From: Halomonas borealis | Lineage (GTDB): Bacteria > Pseudomonadota > Gammaproteobacteria > Pseudomonadales > Halomonadaceae | Assembly (NCBI RefSeq): GCF_004798905.1 | Contig: NZ_SDMO01000011.1 | Location: 1 to 64,000 of the forward strand | Reading direction: 5' to 3' | DNA length: 64,000 nucleotides | Part shown: positions 39,323 to 48,262 of the stretch, piece after piece | Layout of the letters: every line of letters starts with the position of its first letter | Numbering within the stretch: the first letter of the stretch is position 1 | Made by a program: the position numbers and the translations under genes | Notes under the pieces: generated by a model | What the model saw: the letters and a program-made list of their open reading frames with translations, nothing else | Told to the model about the DNA's origin: nothing | Database searches by the model: none

Positions 39323-40216
39323 GTGAAGCTGCTGATCCTGGACGCAGGGCATTGCCTGAGCCTCGCCATGGCGCGGGAGTCCAATCGCCGTACCGACGTG
39401 GAGCTTGTCATCGAGCCTGGCCTGTCCCTCTCGGCCGAGAGGCTCGGCGAGCTGTGCCCGGATGCACTGCTGATTCCCCCGCTGTCGCGCCCGATTACCG
39501 ATGCCCCCGCCGCCGTGACCGCCCATACCGAGGCGGTGGCGGCCAGCCTGGCGGCCTGCCGTGAGCTGGGGGTGCCGCTGGTGTGGTGTGTGTCCGATCA
39601 GCTCTACGAGGATGGGCTCGAGGAGCCGATCGACGAGCATGTCATCCCCGCGCCTCGCGACGAAGGGTTGCGGCGTCTGGTGGCTACCGGCGAGCGGATC
39701 CGTACCGAGCTGCCGTCTCACCTGATCGTGCGCCTGGGGCCGCTGTTTGCCCTGGAGGGCAGCCATGCCTGGCTGGGAGAGCTGCTCGATACCCTGGTCA
39801 GCGGCCATGAGTTGCGCGCCGAGGACGACGTCATCTTCTGTCCGACGTCCGCCGACTCGGTGGCCATGGCGCTGATCGGCATGCTCCAGCAGCAGGGCTG
39901 TGGCGCCGCCGGCTGGGGCAGCTACCATCTGGCCGGTACCGAACCGGTCAGCGCCTACACCTTCGTCTCGATGGTGCGTACCCAGCTGGCCACTCGGCTC
40001 GAAGGGCGCGGCGAAACGGTCGCGCTGGGTGAGGCCAAGGCGCTGAGCCACCATCACGATCAACCGCTGCGCCGGGTGCTCAATTGCCGGCGGGTACTCG
40101 ATGTCTTCGGCGTCCATCAGAAGCCCTGGCGGCTTGAGGTGGGGCGCATGCTGGATATCTGGTGTCTGGCGCGCGACGACGATGCCCGGACCCTCGAGGA
40201 GGCCCGCGAAACATGA
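39323..40216 (+). CDS. RmlD-like sugar nucleotide-binding protein with degenerate NAD site
   Basis: The 297-residue protein resembles the RmlD (dTDP-4-dehydrorhamnose reductase) family in layout: LILDAGHCLS at the N-terminus, IVRLGPLFALEG near residue 135, and the late segment with VLNCRRVLDVFGV. The glycine-rich GxxGxxG NAD motif is missing (LDAGHCLSLAMARES) and I see no YxxxK, so it may not be an active reductase. It starts from GTG with AGGAG upstream, and its stop overlaps the start of the PlsC-like gene (ATGA), suggesting a shared role in envelope or lipid metabolism. Confidence 0.6.
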   Translation: MKLLILDAGHCLSLAMARESNRRTDVELVIEPGLSLSAERLGELCPDALLIPPLSRPITDAPAAVTAHTEAVAASLAACRELGVPLVWCVSDQLYEDGLEEPIDEHVIPAPRDEGLRRLVATGERIRTELPSHLIVRLGPLFALEGSHAWLGELLDTLVSGHELRAEDDVIFCPTSADSVAMALIGMLQQQGCGAAGWGSYHLAGTEPVSAYTFVSMVRTQLATRLEGRGETVALGEAKALSHHHDQPLRRVLNCRRVLDVFGVHQKPWRLEVGRMLDIWCLARDDDARTLEEARET

Positions 40217-40980
40217 GTGTGATCCGCAGCATCATCTTCTATATCGGCTACTTCGCCGCCATGCTGGTGTGCGGGATACTGTTCCTGCCGCCCGCGCCGC
40301 TGTTGCCGTTGCGCTCGCGCTACCGCCTTCTCAACCTCTACAACCACTTCATCGTCGCCTGGTTCAGGGTCGCCTGTGGGGTGCGCTACGAGATTCGCGG
40401 CCGCGAGCGGTTGCCTGAGGGTGCCTGCGTGCTGCTCTCCAACCACCAGTGCGAGTGGGAGACCATCTATCTGCAGCTGCTCAAGCCACCGGTCTGCACG
40501 GTGCTCAAGAAGGAGCTGCTCAACTTCCCGGTGTTCGGCTGGGGGCTGCGCTTGCTGCACCCTATTGCCCTGGATCGCTCAAAGCCGTCGCGGGCCATGC
40601 GCCAGGTGTTGAGCCAGGGCAAGACGCGGCTCGAGGAAGGGCTCTCGGTGCTGATCTTTCCGGAGGGTACCCGGGTCGAACCGGGGCGGCGGCGTCGTTA
40701 CAACAAGAGCGGCGCGGTGATCGCCTGCCGTGCCGGCAAGCCGGTGGTGCCGGTGGCGCACAACGCCGGGGAGCGTTGGCCGGGGCGCCACTGGGTCAAG
40801 CATCCCGGGAAGCTGACGCTGGTGGTCGGCGAGCCGATCGAGACCGCCGGGCGGACCCCGGAAGACGTGCTCGCCGAGACCGAGGCCTGGATCGAGGCGC
40901 AGCTGACCGAGATCTCCGGGGTGGCGCGGCCGCACGACGAAAAAGCTGAGGCGTCCCGCCAGGAGGCGGCGGCGGACTGA
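40213..40980 (+). CDS. 1-acyl-sn-glycerol-3-phosphate acyltransferase (PlsC-like)
   Basis: PlsC acylates lysophosphatidate to phosphatidate at the inner membrane. The 255-residue protein has an N-terminal membrane helix (about 7-33), the catalytic histidine block NHQCEWE (77-83, HX4E rather than the usual HX4D), and the substrate motif FPEGTR (about 150-155). The E variant is known from other proteobacterial PlsC proteins. It is translationally coupled to the preceding gene. A bidirectional terminator follows. Confidence 0.88.
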   Translation: MSVIRSIIFYIGYFAAMLVCGILFLPPAPLLPLRSRYRLLNLYNHFIVAWFRVACGVRYEIRGRERLPEGACVLLSNHQCEWETIYLQLLKPPVCTVLKKELLNFPVFGWGLRLLHPIALDRSKPSRAMRQVLSQGKTRLEEGLSVLIFPEGTRVEPGRRRRYNKSGAVIACRAGKPVVPVAHNAGERWPGRHWVKHPGKLTLVVGEPIETAGRTPEDVLAETEAWIEAQLTEISGVARPHDEKAEASRQEAAAD

Positions 40981-41012
40981 GCCGTAGCGAGGGCGAGTGC
41001 CCCGAGGACTGA

Positions 41013-41050
41013 GAACGCAAGAGGCGCCCCGCGGGGCGCCTCTTGCGTTA
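41013..41050. terminator. Bidirectional terminator between the plsC-like gene and fabB
   Basis: A perfect 18-bp inverted repeat (AACGCAAGAGGCGCCCCG and its complement, 41014-41049) lies between the two converging genes, 33 bases after the plsC-like stop and 32 bases after the fabB stop. Confidence 0.8.
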
Positions 41051-41081
41051 CGTCACGGCGATCGCGCGTCGGGCCAGGCCG

Positions 41082-42296
41082 TCAGTCGCGATACTTCTCC
41101 AGCACCAGGCAGGCGTTGGTGCCGCCGAAGCCGAAGCTGTTGGAGAGCACGCGTTCGACCTTGGCGTCGCGCCGCTGGGTGACGATGTCGAAGCCGTCGG
41201 CCTGCTCGTCGAGGTCGCTCACATTGGCGGAGGCGGTGATGAAGTCGTTCTCCATCATCAGCAGCGAGTAGATCGCTTCCTGTACCCCGGTGGCGCCCAG
41301 CGAGTGGCCGGTCAGCGACTTGGTGGAGCTCATCGCCGGCGTGGAATCGCCGAACACCTCGCGTACCGCCTTCAGCTCGGCGACGTCGCCGACCGGCGTG
41401 GAGGTGCCGTGGGTGTTGATGTAGTCGATATCGCCGTCGACGCTGGCCATGGCCTGGCGCATGCAGCGCACCGCGCCCTCGCCGGATGGGGCGACCATGT
41501 CGTGGCCGTCGGAGGTCGCGCCGTAGCCGACCAGTTCGGCGTAGATCTTGGCGCCGCGGGCACGGGCGTGCTCCAGGTCCTCGAGCACCAGCATGCCGCC
41601 GCCGCCGGCGATGACGAAGCCATCGCGGGACTGGTCATAGGGGCGTGAGGCCTGCTCGGGGGCCTCGTTGTAGTCGGTCGAGAGCGCACCCATGGCGTCG
41701 AACAGGCAGGACAGCGTCCAGTGTTCTTCCTCGCCGCCGCCGGCGAAGACCACGTCCTGCTTGCCCAGCTGGATCTGCTCCATGGCGCTGCCGATGCAGT
41801 GTGCCGAGGTGGCACAGGCCGAGGAGATGGAGTAGTTCACCCCCTTGATCTTGAACGGCGTGGCCAGGCAGGCGGAGACGGTGCTGCCCATGGTGCGGGT
41901 GACCCGATAGGGCCCCACGCGGCGCAGGCCCTTGGCGCGCATCACGTCGGCGGCCTCGACCTGATTGGCGCTGGAGGCGCCGCCGGAGCCGGCGATCAGG
42001 CCGGTACGCTCGTGGGAGACCTGCTCCGGGGTGAGCCCGGCATCCTCGACCGCCTGGGCCATGCTGACATAGGCGTAGGCGGCGGCGTCGCCCATGAAGC
42101 GGCGCAGCTTGCGGTCGATCAACGCGTCGAGATCGATATCGACGACCCCGGCGACCTGGCTGCGAAACCCGAGCTCAGCGTATTCATCCTTGAAGCGAAT
42201 GCCTGAGCGCCCGGTGCGCAGGGCATCGAGAACCTGTGTTGCGTCGTTGCCCAGGCAGGACACGATGCCCAGGCCGGTGACTACCACTCGTCGCAT
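41082..42296 (-). CDS. fabB: 3-oxoacyl-ACP synthase I
   Basis: FabB elongates unsaturated acyl-ACP and is essential for the anaerobic route to unsaturated fatty acids. The 404-residue protein has the active cysteine in [14 protein letters not shown] (around 160), and the two histidines in [11 protein letters not shown] (about 298) and [11 protein letters not shown] (about 333). It starts 13 bases after the fabA stop, the classic fabA-fabB operon. Confidence 0.96.
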   Translation of the reverse strand: MRRVVVTGLGIVSCLGNDATQVLDALRTGRSGIRFKDEYAELGFRSQVAGVVDIDLDALIDRKLRRFMGDAAAYAYVSMAQAVEDAGLTPEQVSHERTGLIAGSGGASSANQVEAADVMRAKGLRRVGPYRVTRTMGSTVSACLATPFKIKGVNYSISSACATSAHCIGSAMEQIQLGKQDVVFAGGGEEEHWTLSCLFDAMGALSTDYNEAPEQASRPYDQSRDGFVIAGGGGMLVLEDLEHARARGAKIYAELVGYGATSDGHDMVAPSGEGAVRCMRQAMASVDGDIDYINTHGTSTPVGDVAELKAVREVFGDSTPAMSSTKSLTGHSLGATGVQEAIYSLLMMENDFITASANVSDLDEQADGFDIVTQRRDAKVERVLSNSFGFGGTNACLVLEKYRD

Positions 42297-42309
42297 GGGA
42301 GCCTCCTGA

Positions 42310-42825
42310 TCAGAAATTCGCGGTGGAGGTGAACAGGCCGACCCGCAGGTCGTTGGCCTGATAGATGTCGCGGCCGTCGACGGATACCGTGCCGTCGGCG
42401 ATGCCCAGGATCAGGCGCCGGGTGATGGTGCGCTTGATGTTGATGCGATAGGTCACCTTCTTGGCCTCCGGCAGGATCTGGCCGCTGAACTTGACTTCGC
42501 CACAGCCCAGGGCGCGCCCGCGGCCGGGATGACCCAGCCAGCCCAGGTAGAAGCCGACCAGCTGCCACATGGCATCGAGGCCCAGGCAGCCTGGCATCAC
42601 CGGATCGCCGGGGAAGTGGCAGTCGAAGAACCAGAGGTCCGGGCGGATATCCAGCTCGGCGATCAGTTCGCCCTTGCCGTGTTCGCCACCCTCTTCATGG
42701 ATGTGCGCGATGCGGTCGAGCATCAGCATGTTGGGTGCCGGCAGTTGAGCGTTGCCGGGGCCGAACAGCTCGCCACGGCTGCATGCCAGCAGTGCTTCGC
42801 GATCAAAGGAATGTTGCTTGGTCAC
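42310..42825 (-). CDS. fabA: 3-hydroxydecanoyl-ACP dehydratase/isomerase
   Basis: FabA dehydrates 3-hydroxydecanoyl-ACP and isomerises it to the cis-3 form, which commits it to unsaturated fatty acids. The 171-residue protein has catalytic His near residue 70 ([12 protein letters not shown]) and Asp near 84 ([11 protein letters not shown]). The start is GTG at 42825, giving [21 protein letters not shown]. In E. coli FabR and FadR control it; I see no convincing site for either in the 265-base gap upstream, which holds only small GC-rich hairpins. Confidence 0.96.
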   Translation of the reverse strand: MTKQHSFDREALLACSRGELFGPGNAQLPAPNMLMLDRIAHIHEEGGEHGKGELIAELDIRPDLWFFDCHFPGDPVMPGCLGLDAMWQLVGFYLGWLGHPGRGRALGCGEVKFSGQILPEAKKVTYRINIKRTITRRLILGIADGTVSVDGRDIYQANDLRVGLFTSTANF

Positions 42826-43065
42826 TGAATCGTTCCGAGTGTCGAGATGGTGGTATGCCGTATCGAAACGGCAAGAGCCGCCCTGGCGGCCATGCCTAGT
42901 CTACTGTTCGTGCCTCGTGAATGCACGCCGGCCAGGGTGGCAGGAGGATTCGGAGGACCGTCATGTTCCCAACGGGGTATATGGTGACGCTAGGGCGACT
43001 TCACAAGAGGCGTGCCGCCTGCCCGTCGAGGCCCCGAGGACGATACGACAGGCTCGTGCCGACCG

Positions 43066-43087
43066 GAAAGCCCCGTCGACGGGGCAG
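43066..43087 (-). terminator. Terminator of the cfa operon
   Basis: The palindrome GCCCCGTCGACGGGGC lies four bases after the DUF2878 stop on the minus strand and is followed by TTTCC. It likely ends the long minus-strand operon. Confidence 0.65.
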
Positions 43088-43090
43088 GGC

Positions 43091-43600
43091 TCAGGCGGGA
43101 TGGCCGCGTCGTCGACCGAGCCGATGACACAGCCAGCGGCACATCAGCGCCCAGCACAGTGCCTCGGCGGCCAACAGCCAGGGGGCCAGCGTCACGCCGG
43201 CAAGCCCGGCGCCGGCATAGTAGGACAGCGGCCCGCTGGTGGCGCCACCGGCCAACGCCAGCCAGGGATATCGCCATAGCCAGGCCAGCGAGTGGTGGAT
43301 CAGGGTGGCGAACAGTGGCCACAGCAGCCACAGCCAGAGCGGCAAGGGCCCCAGCGAGAGCGGGTCCGGCGCGAAGTGGAAGCCCCCGGCCAGCGCCAGG
43401 CCACCGTCGATGACGAGCCCCAGCCCCGCGAACCCCGCGAGCCAGCGCCACTCTCCGGGGCCTGCCTGCCAGCGCAGGTGGGCCAGGATCACTCCACCCG
43501 CCGCGAGAGCGCCGATGACGCTGCCGCCCAGCACGCAGGCCAGCCAACCGAGCTGGAAACCGGCCAGGTTGGCCAGCGTTCGCCACACGCGGTGAGTCAC
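43091..43600 (-). CDS. DUF2878 family membrane protein
   Basis: The 169-residue protein is almost entirely hydrophobic with about five transmembrane segments and matches my memory of the DUF2878 family, which is found next to cfa in light- or stress-inducible loci. The start is a GTG that overlaps the cfa stop by four bases (GTGTGA); the longer reading frame back to 43786 is antisense-like and lies inside cfa. It is the last gene of the operon. Function unknown. Confidence 0.75.
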   Translation of the reverse strand: MTHRVWRTLANLAGFQLGWLACVLGGSVIGALAAGGVILAHLRWQAGPGEWRWLAGFAGLGLVIDGGLALAGGFHFAPDPLSLGPLPLWLWLLWPLFATLIHHSLAWLWRYPWLALAGGATSGPLSYYAGAGLAGVTLAPWLLAAEALCWALMCRWLCHRLGRRRGHPA

Positions 43601-44865
43601 ACGGCCCCCGTGAGCGGCGCCGGCCGGGCGCCGGACTTGGCCAGCAGTAGCTGGCTGGTGCCGATGGTGCGCTCGAGGAAGCCGCCCTCGCAGTAGCACA
43701 GGTAGTAGCGCCACATGCGGATGAAACGCTCGTCGTAGCCGAGCCGGCGCACGGTCTCCAGGTTGGCCTCGAAGCGCTGGCGCCACTCGCGCAGGGTGCG
43801 CGCGTAGTGCAGGCCGATCTCGTCGAGGCCGATCAGGTTCAGCGAGGTGCGGCGGGCCAGGCCGTCGAGCAGCACCCGGTGAGACGGCAGGAAGCCGCCC
43901 GGGAAGATGTAGCGCTTGATGAAGTCCATCTCGCGCTTGGCGGCCTCGTAGCGCTGGTCGCGGATGGTGATGGCCTGCAGCATGGCCAGGCCGTCATCGG
44001 CGAGCAGGCGGTCCAGGGTGGCCAGGTAGGTATCCAGGTACTGGTGGCCGACCGCCTCGATCATCTCCACCGAGATCACCCGGTCGAAGCGGCCCTCGAG
44101 CTCGCGATAGTCGCGCTTGAGCAGGGTGACGCGATCCTCGAGGCCCTCCTCGGCCAGCCGCCGGGCGGTATGGGCGTGCTGCTCGTCGGAGATGGTGGTG
44201 GTGGTGACTCGGCAGCCGCGGGTACGGGCGGCATGGATGGCGAGCCCGCCCCAGCCGGTGCCGATCTCCAGCAGGTGGTGCTCGGGGCGCACATCGAGAC
44301 GCTCCAGCATCAGGTCGAGCTTATGCGTCGAGGCTTCCTCGAGGCTGGCGTCGGCGTGGGGGAAGACGGCGCTGGAGTACATCCAGTGACGGCGGTCGAG
44401 GAAGGTCTCGAACAGCTCGTTGCCGATGTCGTAGTGGGCGGCGATGTTGCGTCGCGAGCCGCTCAGGCTGTTGCGCTGCAGGCGGTACAGGGCGCCGAGC
44501 AGCCAGCGTCCGAAGCGTGCCAGGCCGGTCTCCATCTCGCCGTTGACCCGCTCCAGGTTGGCGGCGAACAGCCGCACCAGCGAGAGCGGGTCGTCGGCGT
44601 CCCAGTCGCCCGCCATGTAGGCCTCGCCGGCGGCCACGGTGCCGCCCAGCGCGACGCGTCGCCAGGCCCGCGCATCGCGCACCACCAGGGTCACCGAGAG
44701 CGGTCCGCCGCGCCCCAGGCGAAGGCGCCGGTGGCCCTCGATCAGCGTGATCTCGCCGCCTTCGAGGCGGTCCAGCTGGGGCAGCAGGCGGGCCCGGAAC
44801 CAGCGCGACAGGCGGTCGCCCTCGGCCGGCAATGAACGGGCATTGGCGGTGCGCAGCGTATTCAC
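43597..44865 (-). CDS. cfa: Cyclopropane-fatty-acyl-phospholipid synthase family methyltransferase
   Basis: Enzymes of this family methylate double bonds of membrane phospholipids using S-adenosylmethionine. The 422-residue protein has the SAM-binding EIGTGWGG (near 203) and the family motif NIAAHYDIGNELF before it. It is in the version that co-occurs with a flavin amine oxidoreductase and DUF1365, which in some bacteria makes methyl-branched or furan fatty acids rather than cyclopropanes; which product applies here is unknown. It overlaps both neighbours by four bases. Confidence 0.9.
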   Translation of the reverse strand: MNTLRTANARSLPAEGDRLSRWFRARLLPQLDRLEGGEITLIEGHRRLRLGRGGPLSVTLVVRDARAWRRVALGGTVAAGEAYMAGDWDADDPLSLVRLFAANLERVNGEMETGLARFGRWLLGALYRLQRNSLSGSRRNIAAHYDIGNELFETFLDRRHWMYSSAVFPHADASLEEASTHKLDLMLERLDVRPEHHLLEIGTGWGGLAIHAARTRGCRVTTTTISDEQHAHTARRLAEEGLEDRVTLLKRDYRELEGRFDRVISVEMIEAVGHQYLDTYLATLDRLLADDGLAMLQAITIRDQRYEAAKREMDFIKRYIFPGGFLPSHRVLLDGLARRTSLNLIGLDEIGLHYARTLREWRQRFEANLETVRRLGYDERFIRMWRYYLCYCEGGFLERTIGTSQLLLAKSGARPAPLTGAV

Positions 44866-45626
44866 GGCGAGTCCTTTTGATGGCGGGGATGGTCATGGAC
44901 GGGAACGCGCTTTAGCCACAGGCGCAGGGCCTCGAAGTGAATCCCGGCCAGGGTCTTCAGCGCCATCGCCGGGTGACGGGCCAGCGTGGCGAGCAATACG
45001 CCGCGGCTCGCCGGGCGGGCCTCGAGGCTCAGGGTGGCGTCGAAGTGGCGCGTGTCGCCCTGCCAGGTCTCCATGTTCAGGGTCAGGCGCTCGCCGGGGG
45101 TGTCGAAGCGCCAGCGGTAGCGCATGTCCATGGGGTTGAAGGGCGAGACGTGCATGGCCTTGTCGAACTCGGCCCGATGGGCGTGGCGCCGCGACTCGAC
45201 CCGGCAGGCGTAGGTGGTGCGCTCGCCCCAGGGCGTGTTGCGGACCTCGCCGAGCAGGGCGCGCAGCTCGCCGCGGGCGTCGTAGGCGTAGTACAGCGAC
45301 ACGGGGTTGAAGCCCATGCCCAGGGTGCGTAGCTGGGTGAGCAGGCAGATGCGGCCGTCCGGGGCGTCGCCCAGCAGCCGCGTCAGCTCGGCGCGCACGG
45401 CATCCTTGAGCGGCCGGTCGCGGGGCGCCAGGTGGTCCTCGCGGCGGAAACGGGCCAGCGCCGGGCGCCGGGCGCTGAAGCCGGGCACGCCATCGAAGAG
45501 CTCGGGTAGCTCGTCGAGGTCGAGCCAGGCCATCCATAGCCGATAGCGAAAGGCGTGGGCGCGAGGCACGAAGCGGCGGTGGCGCAGCCAACCCCGATAG
45601 ATGCGCGAACGCGGTGAGCGGATCAT
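44862..45626 (-). CDS. DUF1365 family protein
   Basis: The 254-residue protein carries the DUF1365 features: RFVPRAHAFRYRLWMAWLDL at the N-terminus, TQLRTLGMGFNPVSLYYAYD in the middle and the SPFNPMDMRYRW segment. The biochemical role is unknown; it is nearly always next to cfa and the flavin oxidoreductase. It overlaps the genes on both sides by four bases. Confidence 0.85.
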   Translation of the reverse strand: MIRSPRSRIYRGWLRHRRFVPRAHAFRYRLWMAWLDLDELPELFDGVPGFSARRPALARFRREDHLAPRDRPLKDAVRAELTRLLGDAPDGRICLLTQLRTLGMGFNPVSLYYAYDARGELRALLGEVRNTPWGERTTYACRVESRRHAHRAEFDKAMHVSPFNPMDMRYRWRFDTPGERLTLNMETWQGDTRHFDATLSLEARPASRGVLLATLARHPAMALKTLAGIHFEALRLWLKRVPVHDHPRHQKDSP

Positions 45627-46939
45627 GCCGGCACCTGCGGGTCGCGAGGCTCAGCCTCGGTGTCGTAGCCCAGCCCGCGGGCGACACGCAGGGCGCTCCA
45701 CACGCCGTCCTCGTGGAAGCCATTGCGCCAGTAAGCCCCGCAGAAGTGGGTGCGCCGGTGGGGGCCGGAGATCTCGGCGTGGCGTGCCTGGGCGTCCAGC
45801 CCGGCGAGGCTGAACCGAGGATGGGCATAGGTGTAGCGGCCGAGCACACGGGCCGGGTCGATGCTCGCCTCGTCGTTGAGGGTCACGCAGAAGGTATGCG
45901 GGGCGTCGAGGCGCTGCAGCAGGTTCATGTCGTAGGTCACCGAGGCCCGGGCGTCGTCGTCACGCCCATCGAGCCGGTAGTTCCAGCTGGCCCAGGCGCG
46001 GCGGCGGCGCGGCAGCAGTCGGGTGTCGGTATGCAGCACCACCGTGTTGTCCTGGTAAGGCAGGGCGCCGAGGATCTGGCACTCGGCGTCGTCGGCATCG
46101 TCGAGCAACGCCAGCGCCTGGTCGGCGTGGCAGGCCAGCACCACCTGGTCGAAGTGCTCCTCGCCGGCGGCGTTGCGCAGGCGCACGCCGTCGGCCTCGC
46201 GGCGGATGCCATGGACCGGCGTGGCCAGCCGGATGCGTGCGGCGTAGGGCGCGGTCAGCGCGGGGATGTAGGCCCGCGAACCGCCGACCAGGGTGTACCA
46301 CTGGGGCCGCTCGTTGACCGCCAGCAGGCCGTGATGATGGAAGAAGCTCACGAAGAAGCGCGCCGGGAAGTCGCGCAGCTCGCCGATGCTGGCCGACCAG
46401 ATCGCCGCCCCCATGGGCAGCAGGTAGCGTCGCTGGAAGGCATCACCATAGCCGCCGGCATCCAGGTAGTCGCCCAGCGTCAGGTCCGCCGGCAGCCGCC
46501 CGTCGACCATCGCCTGGCTGGCCTCGCGATTGAAACGCAGGATGTCGCGCAGCAGGCCGTGGAAGCTCGGCCGCAGCAGGTTCGTCCACTGGGCGAACAG
46601 CCGCGGCAGGCTGTGGCCGTTGTATTCGAAGTCGCGGGCCGTCTCGTGGACCGAGAAACTCATCTCGGTGGGCTGGCTTGCCACGCCGAGGGTCTCCAGC
46701 AGGCGGCGGAAATGCGGGTAGGTCCAGTCGTTGAAGACGATGAAGCCGGTATCGATGGCGTAGTGGCGACCCTCGAGCTCGACATCCATGGTGGCGGTGT
46801 GGCCGCCCAGCCGGGTGTCGGCCTCGAACAGCGTGACCTCATGCTGGCCGGACAGGTACCAGCCGGCCGCCATGCCGGAGATGCCGCTGCCGACCACCGC
46901 GATGCGCTCGCGGCGCCGAGAGCCCGTGAGCGGCCTCAT
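45623..46939 (-). CDS. FAD-dependent amine oxidoreductase-like protein
   Basis: The 438-residue protein has an N-terminal dinucleotide-binding motif GSGISG (residues 17-22) followed by LFEADTRLGGH, the flavin-containing amine oxidoreductase / phytoene desaturase-like fold. In the cfa-type cluster this protein probably oxidises or desaturates a fatty acyl chain; that is inference from context. Four-base overlaps join it to DUF1365 and to the dehydrogenase upstream. Confidence 0.85.
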   Translation of the reverse strand: MRPLTGSRRRERIAVVGSGISGMAAGWYLSGQHEVTLFEADTRLGGHTATMDVELEGRHYAIDTGFIVFNDWTYPHFRRLLETLGVASQPTEMSFSVHETARDFEYNGHSLPRLFAQWTNLLRPSFHGLLRDILRFNREASQAMVDGRLPADLTLGDYLDAGGYGDAFQRRYLLPMGAAIWSASIGELRDFPARFFVSFFHHHGLLAVNERPQWYTLVGGSRAYIPALTAPYAARIRLATPVHGIRREADGVRLRNAAGEEHFDQVVLACHADQALALLDDADDAECQILGALPYQDNTVVLHTDTRLLPRRRRAWASWNYRLDGRDDDARASVTYDMNLLQRLDAPHTFCVTLNDEASIDPARVLGRYTYAHPRFSLAGLDAQARHAEISGPHRRTHFCGAYWRNGFHEDGVWSALRVARGLGYDTEAEPRDPQVPA

Positions 46940-47730
46940 GGGGTGGTCTCCGAGGCAGCAGAGTCGCGGGCCAGGCGTCGGCCGAGGCGCAGGCGTAGCC
47001 CCGGAGGCAGGATGCCCAGCAGCTTGAGCACCAGGGTGAAGCGACGCGGGAAATGGATGTCCAGGCGATGTGCCGCGAGCCCTTCGAGGATCGCCGTGGC
47101 GGCGGTCTCGACGTCGACCCGCATCGGCATCGGGAAGTCGTTGCGTTCGGTGAGCGGCGTCTTGACGAACCCCGGATGGATGATGCTGATATCGATGCCT
47201 TCGCCGGCCAGGTCCAGGCGCAGCGACTCCAGGAAATGACTGAGCGCCGCCTTGGAGGCGCCATAGGCCTCGGCACGCGGCAGCGGCAGGTAGGCGGCGG
47301 CGCTGGAGGTGGCGGCCAGCAGCGGGCGGCCGCCCTGGGCCTTGGCCTGGCGGAGCAGCGGCAGCGCGGCCTCCACGCCGTGCAAGGCGCCGAAGAGGTT
47401 GGTGGCGAAGACCCGTTCGATCAGCGCGGCGTCGAAGCGGCCGGCCTCGAGATACTCGCAGGTGCCGGCGTTGAGGATCGCCAGGTCGAGCCGGCCGAAG
47501 CGAGCGGCGATGCGCTCGCCGGCGCTCAGCACGGCGCCGCGGTCGCCGACGTCCAGGGGCAGCAGCAGGGCATTGTCGCGCGCGCCGGCCAATTCCACGA
47601 GGGCCTCATGACGGCGGGCGCTGAGCGCGACTCGATGGCCCTGGTCGAGCAGGCGTAGCGCCAGCGTGCGGCCGATGCCGGAGGTGGCGCCGGTCAGCCA
47701 GATGCAGCGGGGCGTGTCGGGTGCCGTCAT
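46936..47730 (-). CDS. Short-chain dehydrogenase/reductase
   Basis: The 264-residue protein has the SDR cofactor motif TGATSGIG (13-20), the NAG motif near 88, the catalytic serine in SSAAAYLP (around 143) and YGASK (around 156-160). Substrate unknown; the operon context suggests a lipid or a lipid-derived aldehyde. It overlaps the oxidoreductase start by four bases and lies 70 bases after the NTF2-like gene. Confidence 0.88.
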   Translation of the reverse strand: MTAPDTPRCIWLTGATSGIGRTLALRLLDQGHRVALSARRHEALVELAGARDNALLLPLDVGDRGAVLSAGERIAARFGRLDLAILNAGTCEYLEAGRFDAALIERVFATNLFGALHGVEAALPLLRQAKAQGGRPLLAATSSAAAYLPLPRAEAYGASKAALSHFLESLRLDLAGEGIDISIIHPGFVKTPLTERNDFPMPMRVDVETAATAILEGLAAHRLDIHFPRRFTLVLKLLGILPPGLRLRLGRRLARDSAASETTP

Positions 47731-47800
47731 CGTGTCTCCTCGCGAGGTCTCTTATCAGGGGATACGCGGGGAATCGCCTGTCGGTTGCAGGCCGCGCCGC

Positions 47801-48241
47801 TTATTTCCCCACGCGTCGCTTCAGCCAGCGAATCACGGCGCCCAGCAGCGGCACCCGTTCATAGAGCAGCGCGCCGGCATCGAAGTAGTCCCGATGCTCA
47901 CAGACCCGGCCCGAGCCATCGCCCGCGAACACCAGCCGGGAGGCGCCCTCCAGCGAGAATTCTCGTCCGCCGGCCAGCCGCCGGTGGGCGAGGTGCATCG
48001 TCCAGGTCACGAAGGCGACGTCGCCCTGGCGCTGGCGCTCATGGAAGGTGAAGCGGCATGCCGTCACGTTCTCGTACAGCGCGGCGAAGTCCTGCTCGAG
48101 TGCCGCCAGGCCGTCGATCCGCTGTAGTGGATCGATGAAGCGGATGCCTGGAGTGTATATCCGAGATAGATTTTTTGTACAGGTCTTGTCAAGTTTATTA
48201 TAGAAGGCGCAGAAGGCTTCCAGATCCGTGTCCTGTGGCAT
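47801..48241 (-). CDS. NTF2-like (SnoaL-type) protein
   Basis: The 146-residue protein has an NTF2-like alpha+beta barrel pattern, with YTPGIRFIDPLQRIDG early and HRDYFDAGALLYERVPLLG near the end. Small proteins of this family accompany photolyase and cfa in light-inducible loci; no enzyme activity can be assigned. Codons 14-30 are AT-rich with rare codons (ATA, CTA, TCT) unlike the rest of the gene, where a likely promoter/operator is embedded (48164-48192). The start is 21 bases after the photolyase stop. Confidence 0.8.
   Translation of the reverse strand: MPQDTDLEAFCAFYNKLDKTCTKNLSRIYTPGIRFIDPLQRIDGLAALEQDFAALYENVTACRFTFHERQRQGDVAFVTWTMHLAHRRLAGGREFSLEGASRLVFAGDGSGRVCEHRDYFDAGALLYERVPLLGAVIRWLKRRVGK
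48164..48192 (-). promoter_or_regulatory. Candidate LitR-type operator and promoter inside the NTF2-like gene
   Basis: On the minus strand TTGACA (48192-48187) is followed 11 bases later by TGTACA (48181-48176), a direct repeat with one-helical-turn spacing like CarH/LitR operators. TTGACA also makes a perfect -35 box, with TATCTC 18 bases downstream as a weak -10. It could drive the SDR-oxidoreductase-DUF1365-cfa-DUF2878 part separately. Confidence 0.45.
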
Positions 48242-48262
48242 GGCAACCTTGGTCGTGGGGCG

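Noticed and set aside
43091..43786. 231-codon version of the DUF2878 gene
   Set aside because: The first 62 codons lie inside cfa and have no coding character; the GTG at 43600 overlapping the cfa stop fits the operon pattern.
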